Assembly: GCF_001870485.1 (NCBI RefSeq)
Contig: NZ_MDKE01000009.1
Coordinates: 1 to 64,000 of the forward strand
From: Oceanisphaera psychrotolerans
GTDB taxonomy: Bacteria > Pseudomonadota > Gammaproteobacteria > Enterobacterales > Aeromonadaceae
Length of the DNA: 64,000 nt
Reading direction: 5' to 3'
Below are positions 24,239 to 34,059 of the stretch, piece by piece. A program made the translations under genes and the position numbers. Each line of letters opens with the position of its first letter. Position 1 is the first letter of the stretch. The notes under the pieces are model-generated. The model was given only the letters and a program-made list of their open reading frames with translations. It searched no databases and had not been told where the DNA came from.

Positions 24239-25405
24239 ATGATGAGCCTTCAATCCACCGCCCTTCCCGGTTCGGCCAATGAAAGTAACGTCCAGTCCAA
24301 CTGGCTGTCCTGGCTGCTGGTATCATTCCTGATTTATGTGCTGCTGGCCGCAGTGGGCGCCATCGGCTCCGGCTTCAAGGCCGCCGCCGGCAGCGATGCC
24401 AAGGAGCTGTTTGCCTTTGCCTCCAACCCGGGTATCGCGCTGATCGTCGGGGTGGTCGCCACCGCGCTGATCCAGAGTTCCAGCACCGTGACTTCCATCA
24501 TCGTCGGCATGGTCGCCGGTGGCCTGCCCATCGCCATCGCCATTCCCATGATCATGGGCGCCAACATCGGCACCTCGCTCACCAGCACCCTGGTCAGCCT
24601 GGGCCATATCCGCAATGGCAAGGAGTTCAAGCGGGCCTTTTCCGCCGCCACCGTGCATGACAGCTTCAACATCCTGGCCGTGGCCATACTGCTGCCGCTG
24701 GAGCTGTTGTTCCGTCCCCTGGCCACCGCCTCCGAGTATCTTGCCGGCCTGCTGGTCAGCGACGCCAGCGTCAGCATGAGCGGCATGAACTTCATGAAAG
24801 TGCTGCTGTCGCCTGCCGCCGACATCCTGAAGGCCAGCGTGGCCTGGCTGCCCGGTGTCTGGTCCGGTGTGGCGCTGATCCTGATTGGCATCGGCCTCAT
24901 CCTGATGGTGGTCACCCAGATCGGCAAGGTGTTGCGCACCCTGATGGTCGGTCGCGCCATGAACATACTGCATACCGCCGTGGGTCGCGGCCCCGCCTCG
25001 GGCATGGCCTCCGGCACCCTGATCACCGTGCTGGTACAGTCATCCTCCACCACCACCTCGCTGATCGTGCCCCTGGCCGGCACCGGCGTGTTCAGCCTGA
25101 AGCAGGTTTACCCCTTCATTCTGGGCAGCAACATCGGCACCACCATCACCGCACTGCTGGCGGCCACCGCCATCAGCGGCGCCTCGGCCACGGTGGCCCT
25201 GCAAATCGCCCTGGTGCACCTGCTGTTCAACCTGCTGGCCATCGCCGTCATCTATGTGCTGCCGTTCCTGCGTCAGATTCCGGTGGTCATGGCCGAGACC
25301 CTGGCCATCCAGGCCCAGCGCAACAAGGGCTATGTGGTGGCCTATATCGGTGGAGTCTTCTTTGCCCTGCCGCTGATCGTGGTAGGCATCAGCCGCCTGT
25401 TCTAA
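24239..25405 (+). CDS. Na+/phosphate symporter (NptA/PNaS family)
   Basis: A 388-residue inner-membrane Na+/Pi symporter. Two inverted Na/Pi cotransporter repeats are visible, each with the hallmark QSSS motif: TALIQSSSTVTSIIVGM (about 76-92) and TVLVQSSSTTTSLIVPLAG (about 262-280). Each is followed by an asparagine-glycine loop (GANIGTSLTS and GSNIGTTITA). Eight to nine hydrophobic segments are evident. ATG codons at 24239 and 24242 are both possible; GAGG at 24231 favours the second slightly. The tandem Pho boxes upstream imply induction by phosphate starvation. Confidence 0.92.
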   Translation: MMSLQSTALPGSANESNVQSNWLSWLLVSFLIYVLLAAVGAIGSGFKAAAGSDAKELFAFASNPGIALIVGVVATALIQSSSTVTSIIVGMVAGGLPIAIAIPMIMGANIGTSLTSTLVSLGHIRNGKEFKRAFSAATVHDSFNILAVAILLPLELLFRPLATASEYLAGLLVSDASVSMSGMNFMKVLLSPAADILKASVAWLPGVWSGVALILIGIGLILMVVTQIGKVLRTLMVGRAMNILHTAVGRGPASGMASGTLITVLVQSSSTTTSLIVPLAGTGVFSLKQVYPFILGSNIGTTITALLAATAISGASATVALQIALVHLLFNLLAIAVIYVLPFLRQIPVVMAETLAIQAQRNKGYVVAYIGGVFFALPLIVVGISRLF

Positions 25406-25420
25406 GACCTTAGTCCCGCC

Positions 25421-25450
25421 GGTGGCCCTTGCCTGATTGCAAGGGCCACC
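25421..25450. terminator. Hairpin between nptA-type symporter and EamA gene
   Basis: A perfect 12-bp stem: GGTGGCCCTTGC (25421-25432) with GCAAGGGCCACC (25439-25450) and a 6-base loop, shared by two convergent genes. No T run. Confidence 0.65.
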
Positions 25451-25462
25451 GCTTCAGTCATA

Positions 25463-26338
25463 TCACCCGGATACACTCCCCTCCTTCAATGCCGCCGGCA
25501 ATCGCGGCTTGAGATTGGCCACCCCGGCCCCCAGCATGATCAGCACCAGTGCCACAACCGTGGCCAGCCGCCATTCATTGATGCCCGCCAGCACCAGCAC
25601 CACAGACGACAACAAGGGCGTGGCGAAGCTGAGAGAGGCCAGCAGTGCCCGGTTGCCCTGTTTCAGGCCCCGATCCCACAGGTAGAAGGCGCCACCCACC
25701 GGCCCCAGCCCCAGCAGCAGGGCCCCCAGCCCTTCCGGAATCGAAAACGACCAGTGCCCCTGCTCTGTGGTCAGATGCACCAGCAACGACAGCAGAGCCA
25801 CCACCAGTGACACCCAGCCGATGTCCTCCGCCTGGCCTTGAGACCGGGACAGATACCAGGAATACCCGGCCCAGATCAGCGCACAACACAGCGACAGCCC
25901 GTAGCCAACCAGCACATCTCCGGCCAGCCCGGCATCACCCGAAGGGGCCATCAGTACCGCTACCCCGCCGAAGCCGAGCAGGCCGCCCAGTGCGGCAAGA
26001 TGACGCCGCCCGCGACCGGCCACCAGCAAGCTGAGCAGCAGCGGCCACAGATAGACTATCAGGCTCACCTCCAGCGCCGGCGCCCACTGCAGGGCGGTAA
26101 AGTAGCACCAGTGAAAGCCGAACAGACCGACGATGCCCACCAGCCACTGGCCCGGGCTCAACGCAGGCGGGCTCAACAGTGGTCGGCGATGAACGAGTCG
26201 TCCCGCAAACATCAGCAGTGCCGAGACACTGAAACAGATAAAAAGCAGCTGAAAAGCCGGTATGGTGGTGGTCAGTGCACCCAGCAGTGCCAGCAGGCTC
26301 CACAGGCTGATTGCCATTATTCCTTGCAGTGTGGCCAT
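25463..26338 (-). CDS. EamA/DMT family permease
   Basis: A 291-residue inner-membrane protein with ten hydrophobic segments in two EamA halves. Features include MAISLWSLLALLGALTT at TM1, FGFHWCYFTALQWAPALEVSLIVYLWPLLLSLL region motifs at TM3-4, and YLWDRGLKQGNRALLASLSFATPLLSS in the second half, typical of RhaT/YdcZ-like exporters. The start at 26338 is preferred to an ATG at 26359 because AGAGGAAAG lies about seven bases upstream. An AraC-type regulator gene lies 99 bp upstream on the same strand and may control it. Confidence 0.88.
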   Translation of the reverse strand: MATLQGIMAISLWSLLALLGALTTTIPAFQLLFICFSVSALLMFAGRLVHRRPLLSPPALSPGQWLVGIVGLFGFHWCYFTALQWAPALEVSLIVYLWPLLLSLLVAGRGRRHLAALGGLLGFGGVAVLMAPSGDAGLAGDVLVGYGLSLCCALIWAGYSWYLSRSQGQAEDIGWVSLVVALLSLLVHLTTEQGHWSFSIPEGLGALLLGLGPVGGAFYLWDRGLKQGNRALLASLSFATPLLSSVVLVLAGINEWRLATVVALVLIMLGAGVANLKPRLPAALKEGSVSG

Positions 26339-26437
26339 GATTCTTTCCTCTACAGACATGTATGGCTGCAGAGTATAAGGGGAGATAGCCCAGCCGACTG
26401 TGCCCAGAAGCCGGCAGACTTGTCCGGGCAGATGCTT

Positions 26438-27163
26438 TTAGCGCAGCCGCCGGGGTGGCAGCCCGAAGTGGGCACGAAAGCGGCGGCTGAAGGCCGAGGC
26501 ATTCTGAAACCCGACCCGTTCGGCGATGATAGTGATGGGAATATCGGTAAAGGCCAGCAGTGACCGGGCCTTTTCCATACGCAGCTGTTGCAGATACTGG
26601 CCCGTGCTCATGCCCAGCTGCTGTTTGAACAGGGCCTTGTACTGGCTGACGCTCAGGAAGCTGACCGCCGCCAGCTCGCTCAGGCTGGGAGTACGAGACA
26701 GATCCTGCTTGAGGTGCTGTACCGCCCGCTGCAAACGCGGATCCAGCCGGGGTTGCCAGTCCTGCGCCTCCAGCAGTTGATAGAACAGCCGACCCATGTC
26801 CCGGGCCAGCTCCGGATTGCTCTGCTGCTGCAACTGGGTCTCTACAAACTCGCTGTAGCGCTGCAGGCCCGCAGGCAGGGCCACGAAGGGGGTATCAAGC
26901 TGTTGCATGGCGGCGGGCAGCGTCGGCAGATCCACCACCAGAAACCGCGCCTGCTGCTCGGCGGCAAAGCTGTGCCGCTCTCCCGCCGGGATCACCACGC
27001 ACCGGGACGGCCCGACCCGGCCACGCTGACCGGCCAGCTCGATATCAATGCTGCCCTGTAACGGCAGCACCAGCTGGGCATAGGCGTGACGATGGGCGCT
27101 CACGGAGAGGGTGTAGGAACGGATGGAAAAACTGAGTTCGGGCACAGTTGCCAAGCGGGTCAC
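26438..27163 (-). CDS. AraC-family transcriptional regulator
   Basis: A 241-residue cytosolic regulator. The N-terminal cupin domain (about 10-90) has HRHAYAQLVLPLQGSIDIELAGQ and VIPAGERHSF. The C-terminal AraC DNA-binding region has two helix-turn-helix motifs (SLSELAAVSFLSVSQYKALFKQQLG and ITIIAERVGFQNASAFSRRFRAHFG). It lies directly upstream of the EamA permease in the same orientation, a common regulator/exporter pairing. The ligand is unknown. Confidence 0.9.
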   Translation of the reverse strand: MTRLATVPELSFSIRSYTLSVSAHRHAYAQLVLPLQGSIDIELAGQRGRVGPSRCVVIPAGERHSFAAEQQARFLVVDLPTLPAAMQQLDTPFVALPAGLQRYSEFVETQLQQQSNPELARDMGRLFYQLLEAQDWQPRLDPRLQRAVQHLKQDLSRTPSLSELAAVSFLSVSQYKALFKQQLGMSTGQYLQQLRMEKARSLLAFTDIPITIIAERVGFQNASAFSRRFRAHFGLPPRRLR

Positions 27164-27297
27164 TTCTTGGAAAGATGAATATCGGCCCGGTCAGACTAAA
27201 GCGAACCATGGGTTTTGCCAACCCTTAACAGCCGTCTTGCTGGCGGGATCTGAAGGCACCCGCTCGAACTGGCGGGGGGAGATGGCCCTCTAATTCA

Positions 27298-27321
27298 CCT
27301 CCCACCGGGTACGGTGGGAGG
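27298..27321 (-). terminator. Hairpin downstream of the DJ-1 gene
   Basis: CCTCCCACCG (27298-27307) pairs with CGGTGGGAGG (27312-27321) around a 4-base loop, eight bases after the stop of the minus-strand gene. Confidence 0.65.
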
Positions 27322-27329
27322 CAACAACA

Positions 27330-27911
27330 TCAGAGGGTAATTCGGGTTCCCAATAGCTGCAGGAAGGCTGCCAGCCAGGCCGGGTGCGCGGGCCAGGCCG
27401 GTGCCGTGACCAGATGGCCATCAACATGAGCCTCATCTACCTGAATCTCTTTCCACTCGCCACCGGCCTGCGCCACCTCGGGGCCCGTCGCCGGGTAGGC
27501 GGAGCAGCACCTGCCCTTGAGCACGCCGGCGGCGGCCAGCAACTGGGGACCATGGCAGACGGCGGCGATGGGTTTGGCCGCATCGTCGAAATGGCGCACC
27601 ATCTCCAGCACCCTGGGGTTGAGGCGCAGGTATTCCGGCGAACGCCCGCCCGGTACCAGCAGGGCATCGTATTCCGCTTCGTTTATCTCGTCGAAGCTGG
27701 CATTCAGGGTAAAGTTGTGGCCGGGTTTTTCGCTGTAGGTCTGGTCGCCCTCGAAGTCGTGCACAGCAGTGCGCACCTGCTCACCGGCCTTTTTATCGGG
27801 GCAAACCGCATGCACCTGGTGGCCAACCATCAAGAGCGCCTGAAACGGCACCATGACCTCGTAGTCTTCCACGTAATCGCCCACCAGCATCAGAATTTTT
27901 TTCGCACCCAT
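27330..27911 (-). CDS. DJ-1/PfpI family protein
   Basis: A 193-residue cytosolic protein of the DJ-1/PfpI class-I glutamine-amidotransferase-like family (proteases, glyoxalases or chaperones in different branches). Conserved elements are [26 protein letters not shown], the nucleophile elbow [13 protein letters not shown] (Cys-His pair) and the upstream [19 protein letters not shown]. The ATG at 27911 follows GAGG with normal spacing; the longer frame to 28466 has no protein-like character. It is monocistronic. The exact activity cannot be chosen. Confidence 0.9.
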   Translation of the reverse strand: MGAKKILMLVGDYVEDYEVMVPFQALLMVGHQVHAVCPDKKAGEQVRTAVHDFEGDQTYSEKPGHNFTLNASFDEINEAEYDALLVPGGRSPEYLRLNPRVLEMVRHFDDAAKPIAAVCHGPQLLAAAGVLKGRCCSAYPATGPEVAQAGGEWKEIQVDEAHVDGHLVTAPAWPAHPAWLAAFLQLLGTRITL

Positions 27912-28036
27912 GTTTCCGTCTCCCTCAGGTAAAAAGCTTCCTAAAGATAGCAGAGGGTGGCGACAACAGGATGACCAAAAAATGACACCCGCATGACCTT
28001 GCCGAATCGTGAAGGGTACTGCCATGAACACCATGG

Positions 28037-28053
28037 CCGCCGGGGCCCGGCGG
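28037..28053. terminator. Small GC hairpin near the decR-like gene end
   Basis: CCGCCG (28037-28042) pairs with CGGCGG (28048-28053) about 50 bp after the stop of the minus-strand regulator; no T run, so only a weak candidate. Confidence 0.25.
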
Positions 28054-28105
28054 GCAGACGAGCCGTCGCTGAACCCAGCTCCGCGACGCGGCCTCCCATG
28101 ATGAC

Positions 28106-28564
28106 CTACTTGCCCAGAGGCAAGGCCGTGGTGTATTTGATCTGCTCCATGGCGAAACTGGAAGTGATGTCGGACAGACCTTCGGTGCTGGTGATCAGCT
28201 TCTTGTAGAAGCGGTCGAAGGCCGTGATGTCCGCCACCACCACCCGCAGCATGTAATCCCACTCGCCGGACATGCGATAGAACTCCACCACCTCGTCGAA
28301 GGCGGTGACGGTCTCGGCAAACTGCGCCAACCAGCGGCTGTCGTGGCGCTGGGTCTTGAGCTGCACGAACACCGACAGCCCCAGATCCAGTTTGTCCGCA
28401 TCCAGCAATGCCACCCGGCCGCGAATGTAGCCGGCCTCTTCCAGCTTTTTCACCCGCTTCCAGCACGGGGTCACAGACAGGCTGACCGCCTCGGCCAGAT
28501 CTTTCAGCGCCATGGTCGCATCCTGCTGCAACAGCATCAGGATCTGCCTGTCGAAAATATCCAT
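28106..28564 (-). CDS. decR: DecR-like Lrp/AsnC regulator of cysteine detoxification
   Basis: A 152-residue Lrp/AsnC-family regulator very close to E. coli DecR (YbaO). The N-terminal helix-turn-helix includes [21 protein letters not shown], with the TPCWKR recognition-helix signature. The RAM ligand domain follows, and the C-terminus [20 protein letters not shown] is nearly the DecR ending. DecR senses excess cysteine and activates a divergent cysteine-degrading operon. Here it is divergent from a PLP-dependent cysteine-synthase-like gene, with an Lrp-type box between. The ATG at 28564 gives the family length; a longer frame reaches 28609. Confidence 0.88.
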   Translation of the reverse strand: MDIFDRQILMLLQQDATMALKDLAEAVSLSVTPCWKRVKKLEEAGYIRGRVALLDADKLDLGLSVFVQLKTQRHDSRWLAQFAETVTAFDEVVEFYRMSGEWDYMLRVVVADITAFDRFYKKLITSTEGLSDITSSFAMEQIKYTTALPLGK

Positions 28565-28583
28565 TCGCTTAACCCAAGGAAAG

Positions 28584-28598
28584 TAGAAAATATTTCTA
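28584..28598. promoter_or_regulatory. Lrp-type operator between decR-like and PLP-enzyme genes
   Basis: TAGAAAATATTTCTA matches the Lrp consensus YAGHAWATTWTDCTR at 14 of 15 positions and is nearly palindromic. A weaker relative lies at 28624-28638 (CAGAAAAAATTTTCC). A TATAAT -10 hexamer for the plus-strand gene is at 28652-28657. Confidence 0.65.
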
Positions 28599-28716
28599 AA
28601 AAATAACATCAGTACAGGAAATACAGAAAAAATTTTCCCGTGTATCGGGGATATAATTTTCCCATGACAGAACCGCCCGGTTCTTTCCTGCTACCTTCAT
28701 CACGGATACCCCGACC

Positions 28717-29757
28717 ATGAACCACTGGACCCGCACCGCCCTCAAGACCCTGTCCAGCGATCAGCTGCGCACCTCTGATACTCACCTTTACCGGCTCGAC
28801 GTTCCCGGTCTCGACGGCATCGATATCTATCTGAAGGACGAAAGCACCCACCCCACCGGCAGCCTCAAGCACCGACTGGCGCGATCGCTGTTTCTGCACG
28901 CCATCTGCAGTGGCAAAATAAGAGAGGGCACCCATGTGGTGGAGGCCTCGTCGGGCAGCACTGCGGTGTCCGAAGCCTATTTCGCCAAGCTGCTGGGCCT
29001 GCCCTTTACCGCCGTGATGCCGCGTCACACCACCTGCAAGAAGGTCGAGCAGGTGGTGCGTCTGGGCGGACGCTGTCATTTTGTGGATCACGCCGCCGAG
29101 GTCTATTCCGAGGCGGAGCGACTGGCGCGGGAAAACGGCGGTCATTACATGGATCAGTTTACCTTTGCCGAGCGGGCCACCGACTGGCGCGGCAACAACA
29201 ACATTGCCGAAAGCATCTTCCGCCAACTGGCCGAAGAGCCCCACCCCGTTCCCGACGCCATCGTGATGAGCGCCGGCACCGGGGGCACCTCCGCTACCCT
29301 AGGCCGTTATATCCGCTATCTGGGACTTGACACCCGGCTGGTGGTGGTCGATCCGGAAAACTCGGTGTTTTACGACAGCTACCAGAGCGGCGATGCCAGT
29401 CTGGTGAGCCAGGCCGGGGGCCGCATCGAGGGCATCGGCCGCCCGCGGGTGGAAGCGTCTTTTCTGCCCGAGGTCATCGACGAGATGATCAAGGTGCCGG
29501 ACGCCGCCAGCATCGCCACCCTGCACTGGCTGGAGCAGATCCTGGGCCGCAAGGCCGGCGGTTCCACCGGCACCAACCTGTGGGGCGTGCTGCAGCTGGC
29601 CAAACGCATGCAGGAAAACGGCGAGCGCGGCTCCCTGGTTACCCTGATGTGCGACGGCGGCGAGCGCTACCTCGATACCTACTACAACCCGGAATGGGTC
29701 GCGCAACACATCGGCGATATCAGCCCCTATCGCAATCAGCTGGCGGTGTTTGGCTGA
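28717..29757 (+). CDS. PLP-dependent cysteine synthase/desulfhydrase-family enzyme
   Basis: A 346-residue fold-type II PLP enzyme. K51 in [10 protein letters not shown] is the expected Schiff-base lysine, [20 protein letters not shown] is the substrate loop, and [17 protein letters not shown] binds the PLP phosphate. It resembles the Cds1-like cysteine desulfhydrases annotated as cysteine synthase family, rather than CysK. Divergence from a DecR-like regulator supports a role in breaking down excess cysteine to pyruvate, ammonia and sulfide; this is inference. The last 38 bp overlap the convergent RND gene. Confidence 0.85.
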   Translation: MNHWTRTALKTLSSDQLRTSDTHLYRLDVPGLDGIDIYLKDESTHPTGSLKHRLARSLFLHAICSGKIREGTHVVEASSGSTAVSEAYFAKLLGLPFTAVMPRHTTCKKVEQVVRLGGRCHFVDHAAEVYSEAERLARENGGHYMDQFTFAERATDWRGNNNIAESIFRQLAEEPHPVPDAIVMSAGTGGTSATLGRYIRYLGLDTRLVVVDPENSVFYDSYQSGDASLVSQAGGRIEGIGRPRVEASFLPEVIDEMIKVPDAASIATLHWLEQILGRKAGGSTGTNLWGVLQLAKRMQENGERGSLVTLMCDGGERYLDTYYNPEWVAQHIGDISPYRNQLAVFG

Positions 29758-32700
29758 GGCGTGCAGCGCGTCTCGCCCCCAGTACCAGCATGCAGGGGGT
29801 GAGTAGCAGGGTCAGCAGGGTGGCGAAGGCCAGGCCGCCGGCGATGGCGCTGGACAACTGGGTCCACCACTGGGTGGAAGGTGCCCCCAGGCCCAGGCTC
29901 GGTGCCAGCAGATCCACGTTCACCCCCAGCACCATGGGCATCAGCCCCAGCACGGTGGTAATGGCGGTCAGCAGCACCGGGCGCAGGCGCAGGCAGCCGG
30001 TTTCCAGCGCCGCCTCGGTCGGGCTCATGCCCTCGGCGCGCAGCTGATTGAAGGTGTCAATCAGTACGATGTTGTTGTTCACCACGATGCCCGCCAGGGC
30101 GATGATGCCCATGCCCACCATGACGATGCCGAACGACTGGCCATTCAGCAGCAACCCCATCAGCACACCGGCGGTGGAAAACACAATGGCCGACAGCACC
30201 AGCGCGGTCTGATACAGGCTGTTGAACTGGGTCACCAGGATCAACGTCATCAAAAAAATGGCCACCCCGAAGGCGTTGAGCAGAAACTGCCCCGCCTCGC
30301 GTTGATCCGCGTCTTCTCCGGCCACCACCAGACCAACGCCGTCGGGCAAGGTGTTCACTTGCTCGCTCAGGGCATTCAGCCGCTCGTCCAGCCGAAAGCC
30401 CTCGGCAATGTCGGCCTTGATGGTGATGGTGCGCCGGCCGTCCACCCGATGCAGGGTGCCGATTTTCGGCGCCGGGGTCAGGGTCACGAAATGGCTCAGC
30501 GGCACCTGGCCACGGGCGGTGCTGAGGGTCAGCCGAGACAGCTGATCGAACGAGCGAAAACCGGCCGGCAGCCGCACCCGAATGTCTACCTCGTCGCTGG
30601 CATCCTCGGGCCGGTACGTCGCCAGTTTCAGACCATTGGTCACCAGCTGCACCGCGTTACCCACGCTCAGCACATCGGCCCCCAGCCGGGCGGCGGCTTC
30701 ACGGTTCACACTCAGCCGCCATTCGATGCCGGGCAGGCTGCGGTCGTCCTCGATGTCGATAAAGCCCCCCAGCGCTTCCATCGCCGCACGCAGGGTATCG
30801 GTGGCCGCCGCCAGGCGGCGCTCGTCGCTGCCATTGATTTGCAGTTCCACCGGTTTGCCGCGCCCGGCCCCATCTGTTGCTGTCTGAACTCCAGCACCAC
30901 GCCGGGAATATCCCCGGTCAGCGCCAGCATGGTGTCCTTGATGGCGCTGGCCGGCCGACGCAGATACCAGTCGGTAAACTGAAACTGCAGCACCCCGATC
31001 ACATCGGTGCCCATCTGGTTGTCGGGCATGGCAAAACTGCGGGCATACAACGCCTTGACCTCGCTCAGACCCTGCAGGCGCCCTTCTACCTCGCGCAAGA
31101 TGGCGTCTTTTTCATGCACCGACAAATCGCCCCGGGCACGCACCTGCAACTGGGCGCTATCCGGCTCGATGGACGGAAAGAACTCCACCCCGAGATTGAA
31201 GCGGGCGTAACCGGCATAGATAAGCCCGATCAGCACCAGGGTGCCGACCAGGGTCAGACCGGGCCGCTGCAGCAACCGGCTCAGCAGGCTCCGGTATTGA
31301 TTGAGCCCCGGCACCGTAACCGGCACCCGATGGCGGGTTCTGCGCCGGCTGAGGCCGCCCATGGTGGGCAAAAAAATCAACGCCATGGCCAGTGAGGCCA
31401 GCAAGCAGATGATGACGGTGGCGGGCAGGTATTTCATGAATTCCCCCACCACCCCGGGCCAGAACAGCAGCGGCACAAACACCGCCAGGGTGGTGGCGGT
31501 GGAGGCGATCACCGGCCAGCTCATGCGATGGGCGGCGTTGAGCCAGGCCTGCCGGGGCGACTGCCCCTCATGCAGGTGTCGGTCGGCCAGCTCCGACACC
31601 ACGATGGCGCCATCCACCAGCATGCCCGCCACCAGGATCAGCGAGAACAGCACGATGATGTTCATGGTAAAACCGATGGCCCAGATGATCAGAATACCGG
31701 CAAGAAAGGCACCGGGGATGGTCAGTCCCACCATGATGGCCGAGCGTGCGCCCATGGTGGCGAGGATCAGGATCAATACCAGCACCACGGCGGTGAGCAC
31801 GTTGTTGAGCAGGTCGGAGAGCATGTCTTCTATCTGGACTGACTGATCCATGATGTAGTTGATTTCCACCCCCGGCGGCAGCAGCGGCTCGGCTTCTGCC
31901 AGCAGGGTCTTGACCCGGGCGATGGTGTTGATGATGTTGGCGCCGGCGCGTTTGCTGACTTCCAGCACCAGCCCCGGCTCGCCGTTGATGCGGGCAAAAC
32001 CGGTCGGATCCTTGAAGGTGCGCCGCAGGGTGGCGACATCGCCGAAGGTAACGACCTGATCGCCGCTTACCTTGATGGGCAGGCCCAGCACGTCGTCCAG
32101 ATCCTCGATGACCCCGGGCACCTTGATCGCCAGCCGGCCGGCGCCGGTATCCAGGCTGCCGGCGGCCACCAGCCGGTTATTGCGTGACACCAGGTTGAAC
32201 AACTGGGTGTAATCGATGCCGTAGCCGTCCAGCACCTGGGGGTCGACCAGAATTTCCAGCAGATCTTCCCGATCACCGCCGATGTCCACCTCCAGCACCT
32301 CGGGAATGCCTTCAATCTCGTCTTTCAGTCGCCGGGCCGTCATCACCAGCTCGGCCTCCGTCAGGGGGCCGGACAGGGCCACCGACAATACCGGAAACAG
32401 CGCCACGTTGATTTCGTTTACCACCGGCTCATCGGCCTCCTGCGGCAGCTTGCTGCGCGCCGAGTCGACCTTTTCCCGCACATCCTGCAGCGCCTGTTTG
32501 GGATCGAAGCCGGCATCGAACTCCAGCATCACCGATGCATAACCCTCGCTGGCGGTGGAGGTCATTTTCTTCACCCCTTCAAGGGTGCGCAGCTCCTGCT
32601 CCATCGGCCGTACCAGCAGCCGCTCGCCATCTTCCGGGCTGATGCCTTCCAGCCGCATGGACACATACATCATGGGGATGGTGACGTCCGGGTTGGCTTC

Positions 32701-32805
32701 CTTGGGAATGTCCTGATAGGCACCCACACCGCCGAGCAGCAGAAACAGAAAGGCCATCAGGGTGGCGCGGCTGCGATACACCGCCGCGGCGATCAGCGCC
32801 CTCAT
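29720..32805 (-). pseudogene. RND efflux pump inner-membrane subunit, single-base frameshift
   Basis: Two overlapping frames together give a ~1028-residue RND transporter of the HAE1 type, full family length. The first frame (32805 to ~30860) holds the N-terminal membrane helix, porter domains and TM2-8, with LVAGMLVDGAIVVSELADRHLHE at the proton-relay helices. The second (to 29720) holds the second porter half and TM9-12 with GIVVNNNIVLIDTFNQLRAEG. The frame changes after QQQMGPG near 30857-30862, where GCGCGGCAAA replaces an expected GCGCGGGCAAA; one G is missing. All other motifs are intact, so sequencing error or a recent mutation is likely. It overlaps the adaptor gene by ATGA (32802-32805). 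Substrates are unknown. Confidence 0.85.
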
Positions 32806-33896
32806 CGCACCGGCTCCGCGTCACGGACCCTGACGGTGTTGCCCTCGATCACAAAACCCGCCCCCCGGGTGATGATCCGCACCGGCTGCGGCAGACCCCC
32901 GATCCAGGCCTCGTCGGGGGTGATGCTGAGCAGCGTCACCGGCACCCGTTGCATTCGGTTCTGCTCGTCCACGATATGCACGCCCGGTCGGCCGTTATCG
33001 TCCAGCGCCAGCAGCGCCGGCGACAACCGATGGGCGGGCCGCGCCGGCAGGGCGATACGCAGCCCGGCACTGGCCCCCGCCACCCGCCAGCCCCGCGGAT
33101 TATCCAGCCGGGCTTCCAGCGCGAAACTGCGGGTGGCGGCATCGGCGGACTGGGCGACAAACACCAGCTCTCCTTGCAGTTCACGGCCATCCAGCAGCTC
33201 CGCCGTCACCGGCAATCCGGGAGCGAGGCCGGCCACCTGCTGCTGAGGCACGGCGGCGGTGAGCTTGAGGGTAGACACATCCACCAGGGTCAGCAATGCG
33301 TCACCGGTCTGCACAAAGTGCCCCCGCTCCACCGGCAGGGCGTCGATGCTGCCGGCAAAGGGCGCCTCGATGCGGGTATGACTCAGCGCCAGCCGGGCCT
33401 CGGCCAGTTCCGCCTGCGCCATGGCGGCCGCCGACTGCAAGGCCAGATAATTGGTTTCGGCGATCATCTGCTTGCGCCACAGCCGGGCGGCGGCGGTCAC
33501 TTCGGCCTGACGCAACCGGTGTTCGGCCTCGGCCTGCGCCAGCTTGACCGTACGACCATCGTCGCTCAGGGTGAGCAGCCTGTCGCCCTCACTGACCCGT
33601 TGTCCGAGCCTGGGCAGCTCGATGAGGGTGCCGCCGGCCCGGGCCCGCAATATCAGGGAACGGAGGGGCAACAGTTGCCCCTGCAACATCACGCCGGGCT
33701 GGTAGGGTTCGGCATCGAGGGTCATCACTTCGACATGATATGCCTCGGCGGCCGGCACCGGCTCTGCCGCCGGCGCGTCCACCCGTGCCTGATAAAGCTC
33801 CCCCCGCCACAGCCAGAACAGCAGCACCACAACCAGTAATATCCAGCCCAGCCCCTTGTGCCGGACCAGCCATTGGGTGAAAGCCTCCGCTGCCAT
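32802..33896 (-). CDS. RND efflux periplasmic adaptor (membrane fusion protein)
   Basis: A 364-residue HlyD/AcrA-type adaptor. One N-terminal membrane anchor (about 14-30, GLGWILLVVVLLFWLW) is followed by a biotinyl-lipoyl half (LILRARAGGTLIELPRLGQRVSEGDRLLTL), an alpha hairpin (about 115-155), the second lipoyl half (IEAPFAGSIDALPVERGHFVQTGDALLTLVD) and beta-barrel domains. It is the first gene of a two-gene operon and its stop overlaps the pump start by ATGA. No outer-membrane TolC-type gene is adjacent. Confidence 0.9.
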   Translation of the reverse strand: MAAEAFTQWLVRHKGLGWILLVVVLLFWLWRGELYQARVDAPAAEPVPAAEAYHVEVMTLDAEPYQPGVMLQGQLLPLRSLILRARAGGTLIELPRLGQRVSEGDRLLTLSDDGRTVKLAQAEAEHRLRQAEVTAAARLWRKQMIAETNYLALQSAAAMAQAELAEARLALSHTRIEAPFAGSIDALPVERGHFVQTGDALLTLVDVSTLKLTAAVPQQQVAGLAPGLPVTAELLDGRELQGELVFVAQSADAATRSFALEARLDNPRGWRVAGASAGLRIALPARPAHRLSPALLALDDNGRPGVHIVDEQNRMQRVPVTLLSITPDEAWIGGLPQPVRIITRGAGFVIEGNTVRVRDAEPVR

Positions 33897-34026
33897 CGGC
33901 GATACTTCCTATCGAATAGAGTAGATATTCAGCATAACAAGTTCGGCGAAAACGAAACAGAATATCAATGTGAGGCGAGAGGCAATGCAGGGCTCGTCAG
34001 TTGAAGCGGTGACGGCAACACAACTA

Positions 34027-34053
34027 ATAAAAAGCCCCGCCGAAGCGGGGCTT
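34027..34053 (-). terminator. Rho-independent terminator of purEK
   Basis: On the minus strand AAGCCCCGC-TTCG-GCGGGGCTT (34053-34032) is followed by TTTTTA. It starts seven bases after the purK stop. Confidence 0.9.
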
Positions 34054-34059
34054 GAAGGC

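Noticed and set aside
27330-28466. A 378-codon frame that would extend the DJ-1 gene far upstream
   Set aside because: The added residues are Gly/Arg/His-rich with no domain and run antisense through the decR-like gene; the ATG at 27911 has the family start and a ribosome site.
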